64,000 nucleotides of DNA from Neisseriaceae bacterium JH1-16 (GTDB lineage Bacteria > Pseudomonadota > Gammaproteobacteria > Burkholderiales > Chromobacteriaceae): positions 186,001 through 250,000 of the forward strand of contig JAPDNP010000007.1 of assembly GCA_025989215.1 (NCBI GenBank). The letters run 5' to 3'. The notes below the pieces were generated by a model. It was given only the letters and a program-made list of their open reading frames with translations, searched no databases and was not told the DNA's origin. Both the position numbers and the translations under genes were made by a program. Below are positions 45,945 through 55,788 of this stretch, piece by piece; the stretch's first letter is position 1, and each line of letters opens with the position of its first letter.

Positions 45945-46715
45945 TCAGGACTCCAGTTTTTCTGCGGGGTCTTGTTCCTGCTGATACTCAGTCAGCAGCC
46001 GAGACTCCAGTTTTGTCAAAGGACGGGCGGCCAACAACTCGGGCCGGCGCCGCCAAGTACGCCCCAACGACTGTTTCAGCCGCCAGCGCGCGATCAGGGC
46101 ATGATTGCCGGACATCAGCACGTCCGGCACCCGCATGCCCTGGAATTCTTCGGGACGGGTGTAATGCGGGCAATCGAGCAGGCCATTGACGAACGAATCC
46201 TCATAGGCCGATTGCGCATCGTTCAGCACACCGGGCAACAGCCGCAGTACCGCATCGGTCAGCACCATCGCCGGCAGCTCGCCACCGGACAGCACATAGT
46301 CGCCGACCGACACTTCCTCGTCGACCTGGCGCTCGATCAGCCGCTCGTCGACGCCTTCGTAGCGCCCACACAGCAGGATCAGACCCGGTCGCTGCGACAG
46401 CTCGACCGCCTTGGCGTGATCGAAACGCGTGCCCTGCGGCGACAGATACACCACGTGACTCTGTTCGACACCGGCTTCGCGCTGACGTTGCCGAGCAGCA
46501 TCGAGCGCCTTTTCCAGCGGATCGATCAGCATCACCATGCCGGGGCCACCGCCGTAAGGACGGTCGTCCACCGTGCGGTAGTTGTTGCTGGTGAAATCGC
46601 GTGGATTCCAGCCGCCAAACCCCCAGATACCGGTTTCCAGTGCCCGACGGCTGACGCCGAAACGGGTAATGGAGTCGAACATCTCAGGGAACAGCGAAAC
46701 GACGTCGATCTGCAT
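45945..46715 (-). CDS. trmD: tRNA (guanine-37-N1)-methyltransferase TrmD
   Basis: 256 aa from ATG 46715 ([21 protein letters not shown]). The knotted S-adenosylmethionine site shows [13 protein letters not shown] and [15 protein letters not shown], then [15 protein letters not shown]. It makes m1G37, which prevents frameshifting. The ATG overlaps the rimM stop by one base (TGATG). Confidence 0.97.
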   Translation of the reverse strand: MQIDVVSLFPEMFDSITRFGVSRRALETGIWGFGGWNPRDFTSNNYRTVDDRPYGGGPGMVMLIDPLEKALDAARQRQREAGVEQSHVVYLSPQGTRFDHAKAVELSQRPGLILLCGRYEGVDERLIERQVDEEVSVGDYVLSGGELPAMVLTDAVLRLLPGVLNDAQSAYEDSFVNGLLDCPHYTRPEEFQGMRVPDVLMSGNHALIARWRLKQSLGRTWRRRPELLAARPLTKLESRLLTEYQQEQDPAEKLES

Positions 46716-47221
46716 CAGTAATCGAGCCCCCAATCGACCCGCACCTGTTTCTGCTCGAGGCTGACCTCAAGCACCACGTGCCCGACGAAGGGAATCAGAC
46801 GTTGCTCGTTGCCATCCTTGACCACCAGCACATCGTTGGCGCCGGTTTCCATCAGGTTGGCAATCGTGCCGAGCGACTCGCCGGCGCGGTTGACCACCGC
46901 CAGACCGATCAGATCGGTCCAGTAGTACTCATCCGCAGCGGGTTCGGGCAGCTCGCTGCGCGGTATGGCAATCGACAGGCCACGCATCGCAAACGCGACA
47001 TCGCGGTCGTCCACCCCCTCGAGCTTGGCAGCGACGGCTTTCGGCTGCACCAGACCTTCAACGAAGGTATAGGGCTTCCAGTTGCCATCCTTGCCTAGCC
47101 ACCAGGTCGGGTAGTCGAACAGGCTGTCGCTATATTCGGTATCGGCATGGATCTTGATCCAGCCGCGAATACCATGGGCGCCGCTGACATAGCCCATGAT
47201 CACCAGATCAGCGTCACGCAT
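46715..47221 (-). CDS. rimM: 16S rRNA processing protein RimM
   Basis: 168 aa. The N-terminal RimM barrel ([19 protein letters not shown]) and C-terminal PRC-like barrel ([13 protein letters not shown]...[23 protein letters not shown]) bind S19 during 30S head assembly. It lies between rpsP and trmD and overlaps trmD by one base. Confidence 0.96.
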   Translation of the reverse strand: MRDADLVIMGYVSGAHGIRGWIKIHADTEYSDSLFDYPTWWLGKDGNWKPYTFVEGLVQPKAVAAKLEGVDDRDVAFAMRGLSIAIPRSELPEPAADEYYWTDLIGLAVVNRAGESLGTIANLMETGANDVLVVKDGNEQRLIPFVGHVVLEVSLEQKQVRVDWGLDY

Positions 47222-47255
47222 GCGCCCTGCTTTCTACCGCTAAAGCCAGCTGCAA

Positions 47256-47504
47256 TTAGGCAGCGACTTTCTGTTCTTTAATCAGCTTGGCAACCGCTTC
47301 GGTCACTTGAGCGCCAACACCGATCCAGTGGTTCAGACGGTCGGCGGACAGACGTACGCGCTCTTCCTTCTCGTTGGCAACCGGGTTGTAGAAGCCAACG
47401 CGCTCGATGAAGCGACCGTCACGACGGTTGCGGGAGTCGGTCACTACTACGTTGTAAAACGGACGGTTTTTGGAGCCACCGCGAGCAAGACGAATCACTA
47501 CCAT
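47256..47504 (-). CDS. rpsP: 30S ribosomal protein S16
   Basis: 82 aa. [34 protein letters not shown] is the S16 start; the C-terminal [12 protein letters not shown] is typical. First gene of the operon, with a promoter at 47545-47574. RBS AAGGAT lies before ATG 47504. Confidence 0.98.
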   Translation of the reverse strand: MVVIRLARGGSKNRPFYNVVVTDSRNRRDGRFIERVGFYNPVANEKEERVRLSADRLNHWIGVGAQVTEAVAKLIKEQKVAA

Positions 47505-47544
47505 TGTCGATGATCCTTAAATTCGGTATCAAGAAAAGTGCGGG

Positions 47545-47574
47545 ATTTTAGGCCAGTTTTCCCTTTTCTGGCAA
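47545..47574 (-). promoter_or_regulatory. promoter of the rpsP operon
   Basis: Minus-strand -35 TTGCCA (47574-47569), 18-base spacer, -10 TAAAAT (47550-47545), about 40 bp before rpsP. Confidence 0.65.
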
Positions 47575-47698
47575 GCGCTTATTCGCCCTTGCCGGGAGCA
47601 CCATGCCGGATCATCCCCGCCCCCAGCTCGGCGACGGATACAAACCGCAGATCGCCACTTGCTTGACCGAACCCGTATCCATCCGACGAGCGGTAGGG

Positions 47699-50410
47699 TC
47701 AACCCGAAGCGCCGGCCGATGCCGGCTCCGGCTGCAGCGCCTTGCTCACCAGCGTCAGCGAGCGATCTTCCGGGTGCGATTCAACGGTAAAGCCGAGCCG
47801 ATGCATCAGTTTCAGCATGCCCTTGTTGGCAGCCAGCACCTCCCCGCGCATGGTGGTCAGCCCCTGCTCCCGCGCCACTTCGAACAACGCCCCCATCAAA
47901 ATCGGTCCGATTCCCTTGCCCTGCCAGTTGTCGGCGACTTCCAGCGCGAACTCGCAGGCTTCAAAATCTGGGTCGGTCATGAAGCGCGCTACTGCCAACA
48001 TCTCCTCCGAACCAGTGTCGGTCGTACGGGTCATCGTCAGCGCCATCTCGCGGTCGTAGTCGAGCTGGGTGAAGCGCACCAGCACCGGCTGAGACAGCTG
48101 CTTGATGCTCGACATGTAGCGGTTGTAGCGGCTCTCCTCGGACAGGTTGCGCACGAAGTCCTGTTGCATTTCGGCATCCTCGGGGCGCACCGGCCGTATC
48201 GTCACCCGGGTGCCGTCCTTCAGCGTCGCGCAATGCAGCAGGTGGCCCGGATACGGCATGATCGCCATGTGACTGTAACGGCGCGGGCTCCCCTTGGCCG
48301 GTCCGACAATCATCCTGGCGTCGAGCGCCAGCACCCCGTCCTGATCGACCATCAGCGGGTTGATATCGAGCTCACGGATCTCCGGCAGCTCACAAATCAT
48401 TTCCGACACGCGCAGCAGCACATCCTTCAGCGCCTCGCGTCGGATCGGCGGCAGGTTCTTGAACGCACCGAGCGTCTGCCCGACCCGGGTCTTGGTGATC
48501 ATGCTCTCGACCAGATAGTCGTTGAGCGGCGGCAGCGAAATCGCCAGATCGTCGATCACCTCGACGGCAATGCCGCCTGTGCCGAAGGTAATCACCGGGC
48601 CGAAGGTGGCGTCCTGCGCAACACCGACCATCACCTCGCGGGCGCTGCGACGCCTCACCATCGGCTGCACGGTGACCCCGTTCAACCGCGCTTCCGGACG
48701 CTTCGCCCGTGCCCGCGCGAGGATGTCGGCGAAGGCCTGCCGCAGCGTGCTCTCGTTGCTGATATTCAGCTCAACCCCGCCGACGTCCGACTTGTAGATG
48801 ATGTCGGGCGAATCGACCTTCAGCACCACTGGGTAGCCAAAGCGTTTGGCCAAAGTGACGGCGGTATCGACATCAGCGGCCAACTCGGTCGGGTTGACCG
48901 GAATGTTGAACGCGGCCAGTACCGCTTTGGAGACATACTCGGGCAGGATGGGCCGGCCTTCGGCCAACGCTTCGGCGATCAGCGCCCGGGCACGGGCCAC
49001 GTCCGGCTCCGAGCGAACACCCTCGAGCGGCCCCGGCGTCTGCAGCAATAATTGCTGGTTGTGGTGGTAGGCGGCCAGATTGCGGAACACCTCGATCGCG
49101 TATTCCGGCGCGCGAAAATGCACGCACTTGGCCTTGGTGAACAGCTCGCGGCTGCTCGATACCTTGGCATCGCCTAGCCAGGATAGCAGCAGCGGCTTAC
49201 CCGTCTCGCGCTGCAGCCCGACCATCAGCTGCGCGGTGGTGAGGTGATCGGTGCCCGCCTGCGGGGTGAAGATCACCAGCACCCCGTCGACGCCGGGATC
49301 GTCGAGACAGATCTTTACCGCGGTGCGAAAGCGCATCGGGCTGGCGTCGCCGATAATGTCGATCGGATTGCCGTGCGACCAGTTGCGCGGCAGGCTGTCG
49401 TTGAGCAAGGCCATCGTCTCCGGCGACAGCGTCGCCAACTCAACCCCATTGGCATAGGCGCTATCGGCAGCCAGTACGCCCGGACCGATGCCATTGGTCA
49501 CGATCGCGAGGCGCTTGCCGATCACCCGGTAGTTGGCCGCCAGCACCTTGACCGCCGTAAACAGCTGGGCAATCGTCGCCACCCGCAGCACCCCGGCACG
49601 CGCCAGCGCGGCATCGAACACGTCGCCGCTCTCGACCAGATTGCTGGTATGGGTGAGCCCGGTCACCAGGTCCTCGAAGCGCCCCGACTTGATCACGACC
49701 ACCGGCTTGCTGCGCGCAGCCGCGCGCAGTGCACTCATGAACTGGCGCGACTGGTGGATGTGGTGGACATGCAGCAAGATGCCCTGCGTCGAACGGTCGG
49801 CGACCAGGAAGTCGAGGATCTCGCCGAAATCGACATCGAGCGCCTCGCCGACCGACACCACGCTGGAGAAGCCGATCGCCTTGCTGTCGGCCCAGTCGAG
49901 CATCGCCGCGCACAGCGCCGAGGATTGCGACACCAGCGCCAAGTTACCCGGGCGGACCGTGCCGGTGTAGTTGCTGGCGTTGAAACCGGCAACCGGTCGC
50001 ATCAACCCGAGCACATTCGGCCCCAGCACGCGGATGCCGTGGTGACGGGCGATCTGCATTGCCTCGCTGAGGATTTCCCGCTCCAGCTCGTCGCTGTCGG
50101 AGAAATCCTTGCCAAGCAGCACCGCCTTGACCCCCTTCTTGCCACAGTCGCGCATCACCGCCGGCAGCGTGCGCAGCGCGGTCGCCACCACAGCCAGGTC
50201 GACCGGCTCGCCGATCAGTCTCACCGAGGCGAAGGCCTGCTTGCCGCCGACCATGCGCCGGTTCAGATTGACCGGAAACAGCTTGCCCTGGAAATTGCCC
50301 GCCAGCAGGTTGGCGAACACGGCTTGGCCGAGCGAGCCAGGCGTGTCGCTGGCGCCGATCACGGCCACATTGCGCGGAGAGAATAGCGGGGTCAGATAAT
50401 GCGGTTTCAT
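47699..50410 (-). CDS. bifunctional acyl-CoA synthetase (ADP-forming)-like / GNAT protein acetyltransferase (Pat/PatZ type)
   Basis: About 903 aa from ATG 50410 (MKPHYLTPLFSPRNVAVIGAS). A CoA-binding and succinyl-CoA-ligase-like portion (to about residue 470) and an ATP-grasp portion (YPVVLKVDSPDIIYKSDVGGV) are followed by a C-terminal GNAT domain with VADNWQGKGIGPILMGAL (acetyl-CoA loop). This is the layout of Salmonella Pat / E. coli PatZ, which acetylate lysines of acetyl-CoA synthetase and others; the synthetase part is usually inactive. It is monocistronic. One reverse 10-mer at 48959-48968. The frame opens at 50530, but that extension looks non-coding. Confidence 0.88.
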   Translation of the reverse strand: MKPHYLTPLFSPRNVAVIGASDTPGSLGQAVFANLLAGNFQGKLFPVNLNRRMVGGKQAFASVRLIGEPVDLAVVATALRTLPAVMRDCGKKGVKAVLLGKDFSDSDELEREILSEAMQIARHHGIRVLGPNVLGLMRPVAGFNASNYTGTVRPGNLALVSQSSALCAAMLDWADSKAIGFSSVVSVGEALDVDFGEILDFLVADRSTQGILLHVHHIHQSRQFMSALRAAARSKPVVVIKSGRFEDLVTGLTHTSNLVESGDVFDAALARAGVLRVATIAQLFTAVKVLAANYRVIGKRLAIVTNGIGPGVLAADSAYANGVELATLSPETMALLNDSLPRNWSHGNPIDIIGDASPMRFRTAVKICLDDPGVDGVLVIFTPQAGTDHLTTAQLMVGLQRETGKPLLLSWLGDAKVSSSRELFTKAKCVHFRAPEYAIEVFRNLAAYHHNQQLLLQTPGPLEGVRSEPDVARARALIAEALAEGRPILPEYVSKAVLAAFNIPVNPTELAADVDTAVTLAKRFGYPVVLKVDSPDIIYKSDVGGVELNISNESTLRQAFADILARARAKRPEARLNGVTVQPMVRRRSAREVMVGVAQDATFGPVITFGTGGIAVEVIDDLAISLPPLNDYLVESMITKTRVGQTLGAFKNLPPIRREALKDVLLRVSEMICELPEIRELDINPLMVDQDGVLALDARMIVGPAKGSPRRYSHMAIMPYPGHLLHCATLKDGTRVTIRPVRPEDAEMQQDFVRNLSEESRYNRYMSSIKQLSQPVLVRFTQLDYDREMALTMTRTTDTGSEEMLAVARFMTDPDFEACEFALEVADNWQGKGIGPILMGALFEVAREQGLTTMRGEVLAANKGMLKLMHRLGFTVESHPEDRSLTLVSKALQPEPASAGASG

Positions 50411-50902
50411 CGCACGGCATCCGGTACAGGTTGATCGAGCGGTACGCACCGGCAACGCCCCCCGGGTAGGGCTGCGCCACCGGCTCAGACTAGCGGACCA
50501 GATATACCACAGCCCGGCAGCATCCCTCATTGGGGAAACACCCAGCCCGCATGGCCAAGACAGTATATTAAGGAATCGCCATCTTGCTTGCCCCGACTAC
50601 ATCGCCGCGAGGCAGACACGCTGGCTACGAGCGGCGGGGCTATGATTAGACAGGATCAGCCGAAAGCCTGCGGCACCGTCATCCGAATCCCCCCGGCCCT
50701 CTCCTGACCATGACAAGCACGACGCACACAGCCTCCCGTCGGTCTCATCAGCCAGCCCCTCGCCACGGGACAGTGGTGTGGCACCGGCAATGTTGATAAG
50801 CTGCGCGTTTTCGTTTTAACGTTTTTTGCGTCGCATCAAAAGACGGTCGTGTCATTATTGACGAGTGCCGCTTGGCCATCGACACGACAGGAGACAGACA
50901 TC
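50411..50902. other. intergenic region between pat-type gene and nadA
   Basis: 492 bp between divergent genes. No gene is seen. An AT-rich stretch with TTGATA near 50793 and TTTAAC about 16 bases later is a weak nadA promoter candidate. Confidence 0.5.
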
Positions 50903-51820
50903 ATGACCCAACGCGTCGTCACCCTCGCACACTACTATACGCAGCCCGAGATCCAGCAGATGGCCGACAAAGTCGGCGACAGCCTGGAATTGTCGCTGTT
51001 CGCTCGCGAGGCAGAGGCCGACATCATCGTGTTCGCCGGTGTGCGCTTCATGGCCGAAACCGCCAAGATCCTCAACCCGAACGCCACCGTGATCCTGCCG
51101 GATGCCGGCTCGACCTGTTCGCTGGTCACCCAGACCGACGTCGGGGCGCTGAAAGCCTGGCGCGAGAGCTACCCGGACCACGTGCACGTTTCGTACATCA
51201 ATTCCAGCGCCGAGCACAAAGCGCTGTCCGATTGGATCGTTACCAGCCGTAACGTCGACGACATCATCGGCCACCTATACGAACAGGGCCAGAAGGTGAT
51301 CTTCTCGCCGGACCGGAATATGGGCGCCTACCTGAACTACCAGTACGGCTACGACATGCCGCTGTGGTCGGCGGTGTGCGAAGTGCACGACAAGTTCAAT
51401 GAGGCTGCACTGAACGAGGCACTGGGCGCCGTCAACGGCGAAGCCTATCTGATCGCCCATCCGGAAAGCCCGCTGCCGGTGCTCAAGCGCGCCGACTACG
51501 TCGGCTCGACCTCGGGCATGCTGAACTGGGTCAAGCAGTTCAGCGGCAACCCCGAAGCGGTGATCTTCGTCGCCACCGAAGACGGCATCCTCTACAACAT
51601 GGGGCTTGCCCGTCCGGACCTCGATCTGCGCCAGGCGCCGATCTACGCCGGCTGTCAGTGCAACTCCTGTCCGTACATGAAGATGAACACCATCGAGGCG
51701 GTGAAGCGCGCCCAGCAGGGCATCGGCCTTGAGATCGACTACCTGACCCCGGCACAGATGGACGCCGCGCGGGTACCGATCGAGCGCATGCTCGACTTCA
51801 GCCAGCGCTACTACGCCTGA
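50903..51820 (+). CDS. nadA: quinolinate synthase NadA
   Basis: 305 aa from ATG 50903 (MTQRVVTLAHYYTQPEIQQMAD). It makes quinolinate from iminoaspartate and dihydroxyacetone phosphate for NAD synthesis. The [4Fe-4S] ligands are expected in GSTCSL, AVCEVHD and CQCNSCPYM. It is the shorter NadA type (about 300 aa), lacking the 40-residue extension of E. coli NadA. nadB and nadC are not adjacent. GGAGACAGACATC precedes the ATG. Confidence 0.95.
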   Translation: MTQRVVTLAHYYTQPEIQQMADKVGDSLELSLFAREAEADIIVFAGVRFMAETAKILNPNATVILPDAGSTCSLVTQTDVGALKAWRESYPDHVHVSYINSSAEHKALSDWIVTSRNVDDIIGHLYEQGQKVIFSPDRNMGAYLNYQYGYDMPLWSAVCEVHDKFNEAALNEALGAVNGEAYLIAHPESPLPVLKRADYVGSTSGMLNWVKQFSGNPEAVIFVATEDGILYNMGLARPDLDLRQAPIYAGCQCNSCPYMKMNTIEAVKRAQQGIGLEIDYLTPAQMDAARVPIERMLDFSQRYYA

Positions 51821-51827
51821 CCCCTTT

Positions 51828-51858
51828 CGACCCCGCCCTCAGGCGGGGTCGCTGCTTT
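51828..51858 (+). terminator. intrinsic terminator of nadA
   Basis: CGACCCCGCC (51828-51837) / GGCGGGGTCG (51842-51851), CTCA loop, then CTGCTTTC. A reverse 10-mer overlaps its 3' side (51857-51866). Confidence 0.75.
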
Positions 51859-52033
51859 CGGCCAACGTTCCGCGTCATCAAATCTTCATACCGGCTGTTT
51901 CCCCGCTCTGAACCTCGCTGCTAAAGTAGGCAACGCGCCACTTGACGCGAAACTATTCTGTTGGCTTGGCCGAAGCCGCTTTTCGATCGGGATTTCATGG
52001 GGCTACAATCGGTGGCGTTGGCACGGAGACCGT

Positions 52034-52777
52034 ATGAAATTTCTGATCAGTAACGACGACGGCTATTTTTCCCCCGGCATCGAGCAGCTCGCCGCGATTC
52101 TTGGTCGACATGGCGACGTAGTAGTGGTCGCCCCGGAGCGCGATCGCAGCGCGGCCAGCAACTCGCTGACCCTCGATCGCCCCCTGACTGTGCGCCGCGC
52201 CGCCAACGGCTTCTATTTCGTCAACGGCACGCCGACCGACTGCGTGCACCTGGCGGTCACCGGCCTGCTCGACTTCGTGCCGGACATGGTGTTCTCCGGC
52301 ATCAACCACGGCCCGAATATGGGCGATGACACCCTATATTCCGGTACCGTTGCCGCAGCGACCGAGGGCTTCCTATTGGGCATCCCCTCGGTGGCAGTCT
52401 CGCTCGCAGGCAAGTCCGGTCAGCATTTCGCCAGTGCCGCTCCAGTAATCGACCAACTGGTCGAGCGATTCCAGGCCAGGCCACTGCAGCAAGCGGTACT
52501 ACTCAACGTCAACGTACCCGACGTTCCGCCAGAGGCACTCAAGCCGATCCAGATCACCCGCCTCGGCCGCCGTCACAAGGCCGAGCCAGTGATCAAGGCC
52601 CAGAACCCGCGAGGCGAGACCATCTATTGGGTCGGCCCGGTCGGCCATGCTCAGGACGCCGGTAGCGGTACCGATTTCGCCGCCGTCGCGACCAACGCCG
52701 TCTCGGTCACCCCGCTGATGATCGATCTGACCGCGGCCACGCAACTGACTCAGATCGAGGACTGGCTGTGCCGCTGA
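52034..52777 (+). CDS. surE: 5'-nucleotidase SurE
   Basis: 247 aa. The metal site is in [13 protein letters not shown], with [17 protein letters not shown] and [27 protein letters not shown] typical of SurE. It dephosphorylates nucleoside monophosphates under stress. It overlaps pcm by 10 bp and heads the conserved surE-pcm-nlpD-rpoS string. Confidence 0.96.
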   Translation: MKFLISNDDGYFSPGIEQLAAILGRHGDVVVVAPERDRSAASNSLTLDRPLTVRRAANGFYFVNGTPTDCVHLAVTGLLDFVPDMVFSGINHGPNMGDDTLYSGTVAAATEGFLLGIPSVAVSLAGKSGQHFASAAPVIDQLVERFQARPLQQAVLLNVNVPDVPPEALKPIQITRLGRRHKAEPVIKAQNPRGETIYWVGPVGHAQDAGSGTDFAAVATNAVSVTPLMIDLTAATQLTQIEDWLCR

Positions 52778-53433
52778 CCAACGCCCTGCCTGCATCCGGC
52801 ATGCTTTCCGATCGCACCCGACGCCGAATGAGTGAACGTTTGCGTCAGGCAGGAATCGAAGACGCTAGGGTGCTCGCCGCGATGGTAGAAGTACCGCGCC
52901 ATCTGTTCATCGACCAAGCCCTCGCCACCCGCGCTTACGACGATGTGTCGCTGCCGATCGGTCACGGCCAGACCATCTCGCAGCCGCTGACCGTGGCGAG
53001 GATGACCGAGTTGCTGTTCGCCGGACGCACACCGGGCAAAGTGCTGGAAATCGGCACCGGTTGCGGCTACCAGACCGCGGTCCTACTGAAGCTCGGCGCC
53101 GAGGTGTACTCGATCGAACGCTTGGCGGCGATGCTGGAAATTGCCCGCCGCAACCTGCGTGTCACCAAGCTGGTTCACGCCCGGCTGGTTCACGGCGACG
53201 GGCACCTCGGCCTGCCCGAAGCGGCGCCGTTCGACGGCATCATCATGACCGCCGCGGCACGCCAAGTACCGGACGCACTGATCGAACAACTGGCCGACGG
53301 TGGACGCCTGGTGATGCCGATCGGCGACGACCAGGCCCAGCACCTGTGGCGGTTCGAGAAGACCCCCCAGGGCATCCAGCAGAGCCGGCTCGACCCGGTC
53401 AAATTCGTGCCACTGTTGCCTGGACGCTCCTGA
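52768..53433 (+). CDS. pcm: protein-L-isoaspartate O-methyltransferase
   Basis: 221 aa from GTG 52768. The S-adenosylmethionine-binding [17 protein letters not shown] and [18 protein letters not shown] are the PCMT signature. It repairs isoaspartyl residues in aged proteins. Start overlaps surE by 10 bp; an internal ATG at 52801 ([10 protein letters not shown]) is an alternative. Confidence 0.95.
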   Translation: MPLTNALPASGMLSDRTRRRMSERLRQAGIEDARVLAAMVEVPRHLFIDQALATRAYDDVSLPIGHGQTISQPLTVARMTELLFAGRTPGKVLEIGTGCGYQTAVLLKLGAEVYSIERLAAMLEIARRNLRVTKLVHARLVHGDGHLGLPEAAPFDGIIMTAAARQVPDALIEQLADGGRLVMPIGDDQAQHLWRFEKTPQGIQQSRLDPVKFVPLLPGRS

Positions 53434-53508
53434 GCCCCCGCCGAACGACGACAGTTTCTGTCAGACAATTTACAACTGCTACCCGCTCCTTTATAAAGTC
53501 AACACGGC

Positions 53509-54612
53509 ATGCGAAACGCATTCATCTCTACACCCCGCTCCCTGGCCTGCCTGGCGATACTCGCCGCGCTAGCCGGTTGCAGCTCGCTGACGCAAGCACC
53601 CGCGCAGATCGAACCCGGACAGCGGAGCACGCCGGCGCCGATTAGCGGCCCAAGCCGCAGCGCCCCAGCACCGGTCGGCAACGATGGAGGCGCCGTCGTT
53701 ACCCCCCTGTCGCCAAGCGCCCCGGTGCGCCCCAGCGGGTCGAGCAGCGGTAGCACTACTCACGTAGTCCAGCCAGGCGAAACGCTGTACCGCATATCAG
53801 TGACGAATGGTTTGAAGTACCAGGACGTGGCAGCATGGAACCAACTAAGCGACACCAATATCAAGGTCGGCCAAGTACTACGGCTTACCCCGCCCGATGG
53901 CAGCAGCACACCGGCTAGCACGGGTGGCTCTAGCGCTACGGCCAGCGCCCCTGTAGTGGCCGGCAACACCGCCCCGGCGGGCGACGGCTCAATGCTGAAG
54001 ACCTACCCGAAGGCACTGAAACAACCGTATTCGGAGAACGCCGCCCGCAATCTGGCGGCCCAGAGCGAAGGCAGTAATGTTGGTGGAACGAGCATCGCGA
54101 GCAGCAAGGCACCGATAGTGGCCGCCGGCTCGGCGACAGCGGGGGCTGTGGCCAGCAAGCCGGCCGCGAGCGAAGCACCCAAGATCGACAGCTCGTCTGC
54201 CAAGAGTGAGAACAGCACCAAGCCGGCACCGAAAGCGACCGACAGCACCATCGCTTGGGGCTGGCCGACCGAGGGCAAGGTAGGACGCGGTTACTCGGAC
54301 AGCAACAAGGGCATCGACATTCCGGGCAAACTGGGTCAGCCGGTCGTCGCAGCAGCCGACGGCAAGGTGGTGTACAGCGGCAACGGCCTGCGCGGCTATG
54401 GCAAGCTGATCATCATTAAGCACGACAAGACTTTCTTGTCGGCTTACGCACATAACAACGCATTGCTGGTCAAAGAAGGACAGTCAGTCAGGAAAGGGCA
54501 GAAGATCGCCGAAATGGGGAATACCGACGCAGATCAGGTGAAACTGCATTTTGAGATTCGTCGGTTTGGCAAGCCGGTCGACCCGGCACAGTATCTCGAC
54601 AGCGCGTCCTAA
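53509..54612 (+). CDS. nlpD: murein hydrolase activator NlpD lipoprotein
   Basis: 367 aa. A lipoprotein signal (LAILAALAGC) precedes a Pro/Ser/Ala linker, one LysM domain (THVVQPGETLYRISVTNGLKYQDVAAWNQL) and a C-terminal M23 domain. The M23 domain has NKGIDIPGKLGQ in place of the usual His-containing zinc motif, so like E. coli NlpD it is probably catalytically inactive and activates AmiC. It lies 54 bp before rpoS, whose main promoter usually lies within nlpD. Confidence 0.93.
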   Translation: MRNAFISTPRSLACLAILAALAGCSSLTQAPAQIEPGQRSTPAPISGPSRSAPAPVGNDGGAVVTPLSPSAPVRPSGSSSGSTTHVVQPGETLYRISVTNGLKYQDVAAWNQLSDTNIKVGQVLRLTPPDGSSTPASTGGSSATASAPVVAGNTAPAGDGSMLKTYPKALKQPYSENAARNLAAQSEGSNVGGTSIASSKAPIVAAGSATAGAVASKPAASEAPKIDSSSAKSENSTKPAPKATDSTIAWGWPTEGKVGRGYSDSNKGIDIPGKLGQPVVAAADGKVVYSGNGLRGYGKLIIIKHDKTFLSAYAHNNALLVKEGQSVRKGQKIAEMGNTDADQVKLHFEIRRFGKPVDPAQYLDSAS

Positions 54613-54666
54613 GCCAGGAGGTCGCTCCTGCGCAGGACAACTCAATACATGGAGAGGGGGCTAGCC

Positions 54667-55614
54667 ATGAGTGATGAGATTGAAATCCTCGATGAAGAAG
54701 ACGTCACAGACGAGGAACGAGCGCAGGAAGAAGCGGCAGAAAACGAAGCCGAAGAAAGCCAAGAAGCGGCAACGCCGTACGAGGACATTGCCGATGTCAC
54801 CCAGATCTATCTGAACGACATCGGCAACAACGCCCTGCTCACCCCGCCGCAGGAGCTGGAGTTGGCGCGGCGTGTGGTACAAGGCGACTTCGAAGCCCGG
54901 CAGAAGATGATCGAGCACAATCTGCGCTTGGTCGTGAATATCGCCAAACACTACATCAACCGCGGTCTCGCCCTGCTCGATCTGATCGAGGAAGGCAATA
55001 TCGGCCTGATGCATGCACTGGAGAAATTCGACCCGGAGCGCGGCTTCCGTTTCTCGACCTACGCCACTTGGTGGATCCGCCAGAGCATCGAGCGCGCGAT
55101 CATGAACCAGTCGCGCACCATTCGCCTGCCGGTGCACGTGATCAAGGAGCTGAACGTCTACCTGCGAGCCTCGCGCCACCTTGAGGCACAGGCCGGCCGC
55201 GAACCGACCCTGGAAGAGATCGCTCATCTGGTCGGCAAGCCGGTCGACGATGTCCGCCGCGTGCTGACGCTGAACGAACGGATGGCTTCGCTCGATGCAC
55301 CGCTCGACATCGACCCGATGCTGTCGATCGGCGAGTCCATCCCCGACGAACAGACCGAGGAGCCTGAGGTCCAGCTGCACAATGCTCAACTCGAACGTTT
55401 CGTGCACGAATGGCTGGCCCAGCTGAACGAGAAGCAGCGACTGGTGATCGAACGCCGTTACGGTCTCAACGGTCACGAGATCTGCACCCTGGAAGAGCTC
55501 GCAGCCGCCCTGTCGCTGACCCGTGAGCGGGTACGGCAGATCCAGATCGAAGGCTTGGAGCAACTGCGCCGTATCCTGCGCCGCAAGGGCATTGCCAAGG
55601 ACTTCCTGCTCTAG
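54667..55614 (+). CDS. rpoS: RNA polymerase sigma factor RpoS
   Basis: 315 aa from ATG 54667 (MSDEIEILDEED). Region 1.2 is YLNDIGNNALLTPPQELELAR, 2.2-2.4 FDPERGFRFSTYATWWIRQSIERAIMNQ, and region 4 LEELAAALSLTRERVRQIQIEGLEQLRRIL. The acidic N-terminus lacks the long region 1.1 of RpoD. It is the general stress and stationary-phase sigma, here in its standard place after nlpD. A TTG/ATG at 54649 would add six residues. Confidence 0.96.
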   Translation: MSDEIEILDEEDVTDEERAQEEAAENEAEESQEAATPYEDIADVTQIYLNDIGNNALLTPPQELELARRVVQGDFEARQKMIEHNLRLVVNIAKHYINRGLALLDLIEEGNIGLMHALEKFDPERGFRFSTYATWWIRQSIERAIMNQSRTIRLPVHVIKELNVYLRASRHLEAQAGREPTLEEIAHLVGKPVDDVRRVLTLNERMASLDAPLDIDPMLSIGESIPDEQTEEPEVQLHNAQLERFVHEWLAQLNEKQRLVIERRYGLNGHEICTLEELAAALSLTRERVRQIQIEGLEQLRRILRRKGIAKDFLL

Positions 55615-55641
55615 ATCGGGCTCGTGCGCAGTTCACATGAC

Positions 55642-55670
55642 AAAGCCGTCCTGACAGGGCGGCTTTTTAC
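55642..55670 (+). terminator. intrinsic terminator of rpoS
   Basis: AAAGCCGTCC (55642-55651) / GGGCGGCTTT (55657-55666) with one mismatch, then T run to 55668. Confidence 0.8.
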
Positions 55671-55788
55671 TACTTCTGGCTCAGCCCATCCCAGGTTGCA
55701 TTTCAATCCGGTTACGCGCAGACTGGAACGATTGCCTTCTCATGCCGGCAACATCTTTCCGCCCCCCTCGCCACGCAAAGGGATACGC

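Noticed and set aside
47603-49051. 482-aa plus-strand frame
   Set aside because: Antisense to the Pat-type acetyltransferase gene and without motifs.
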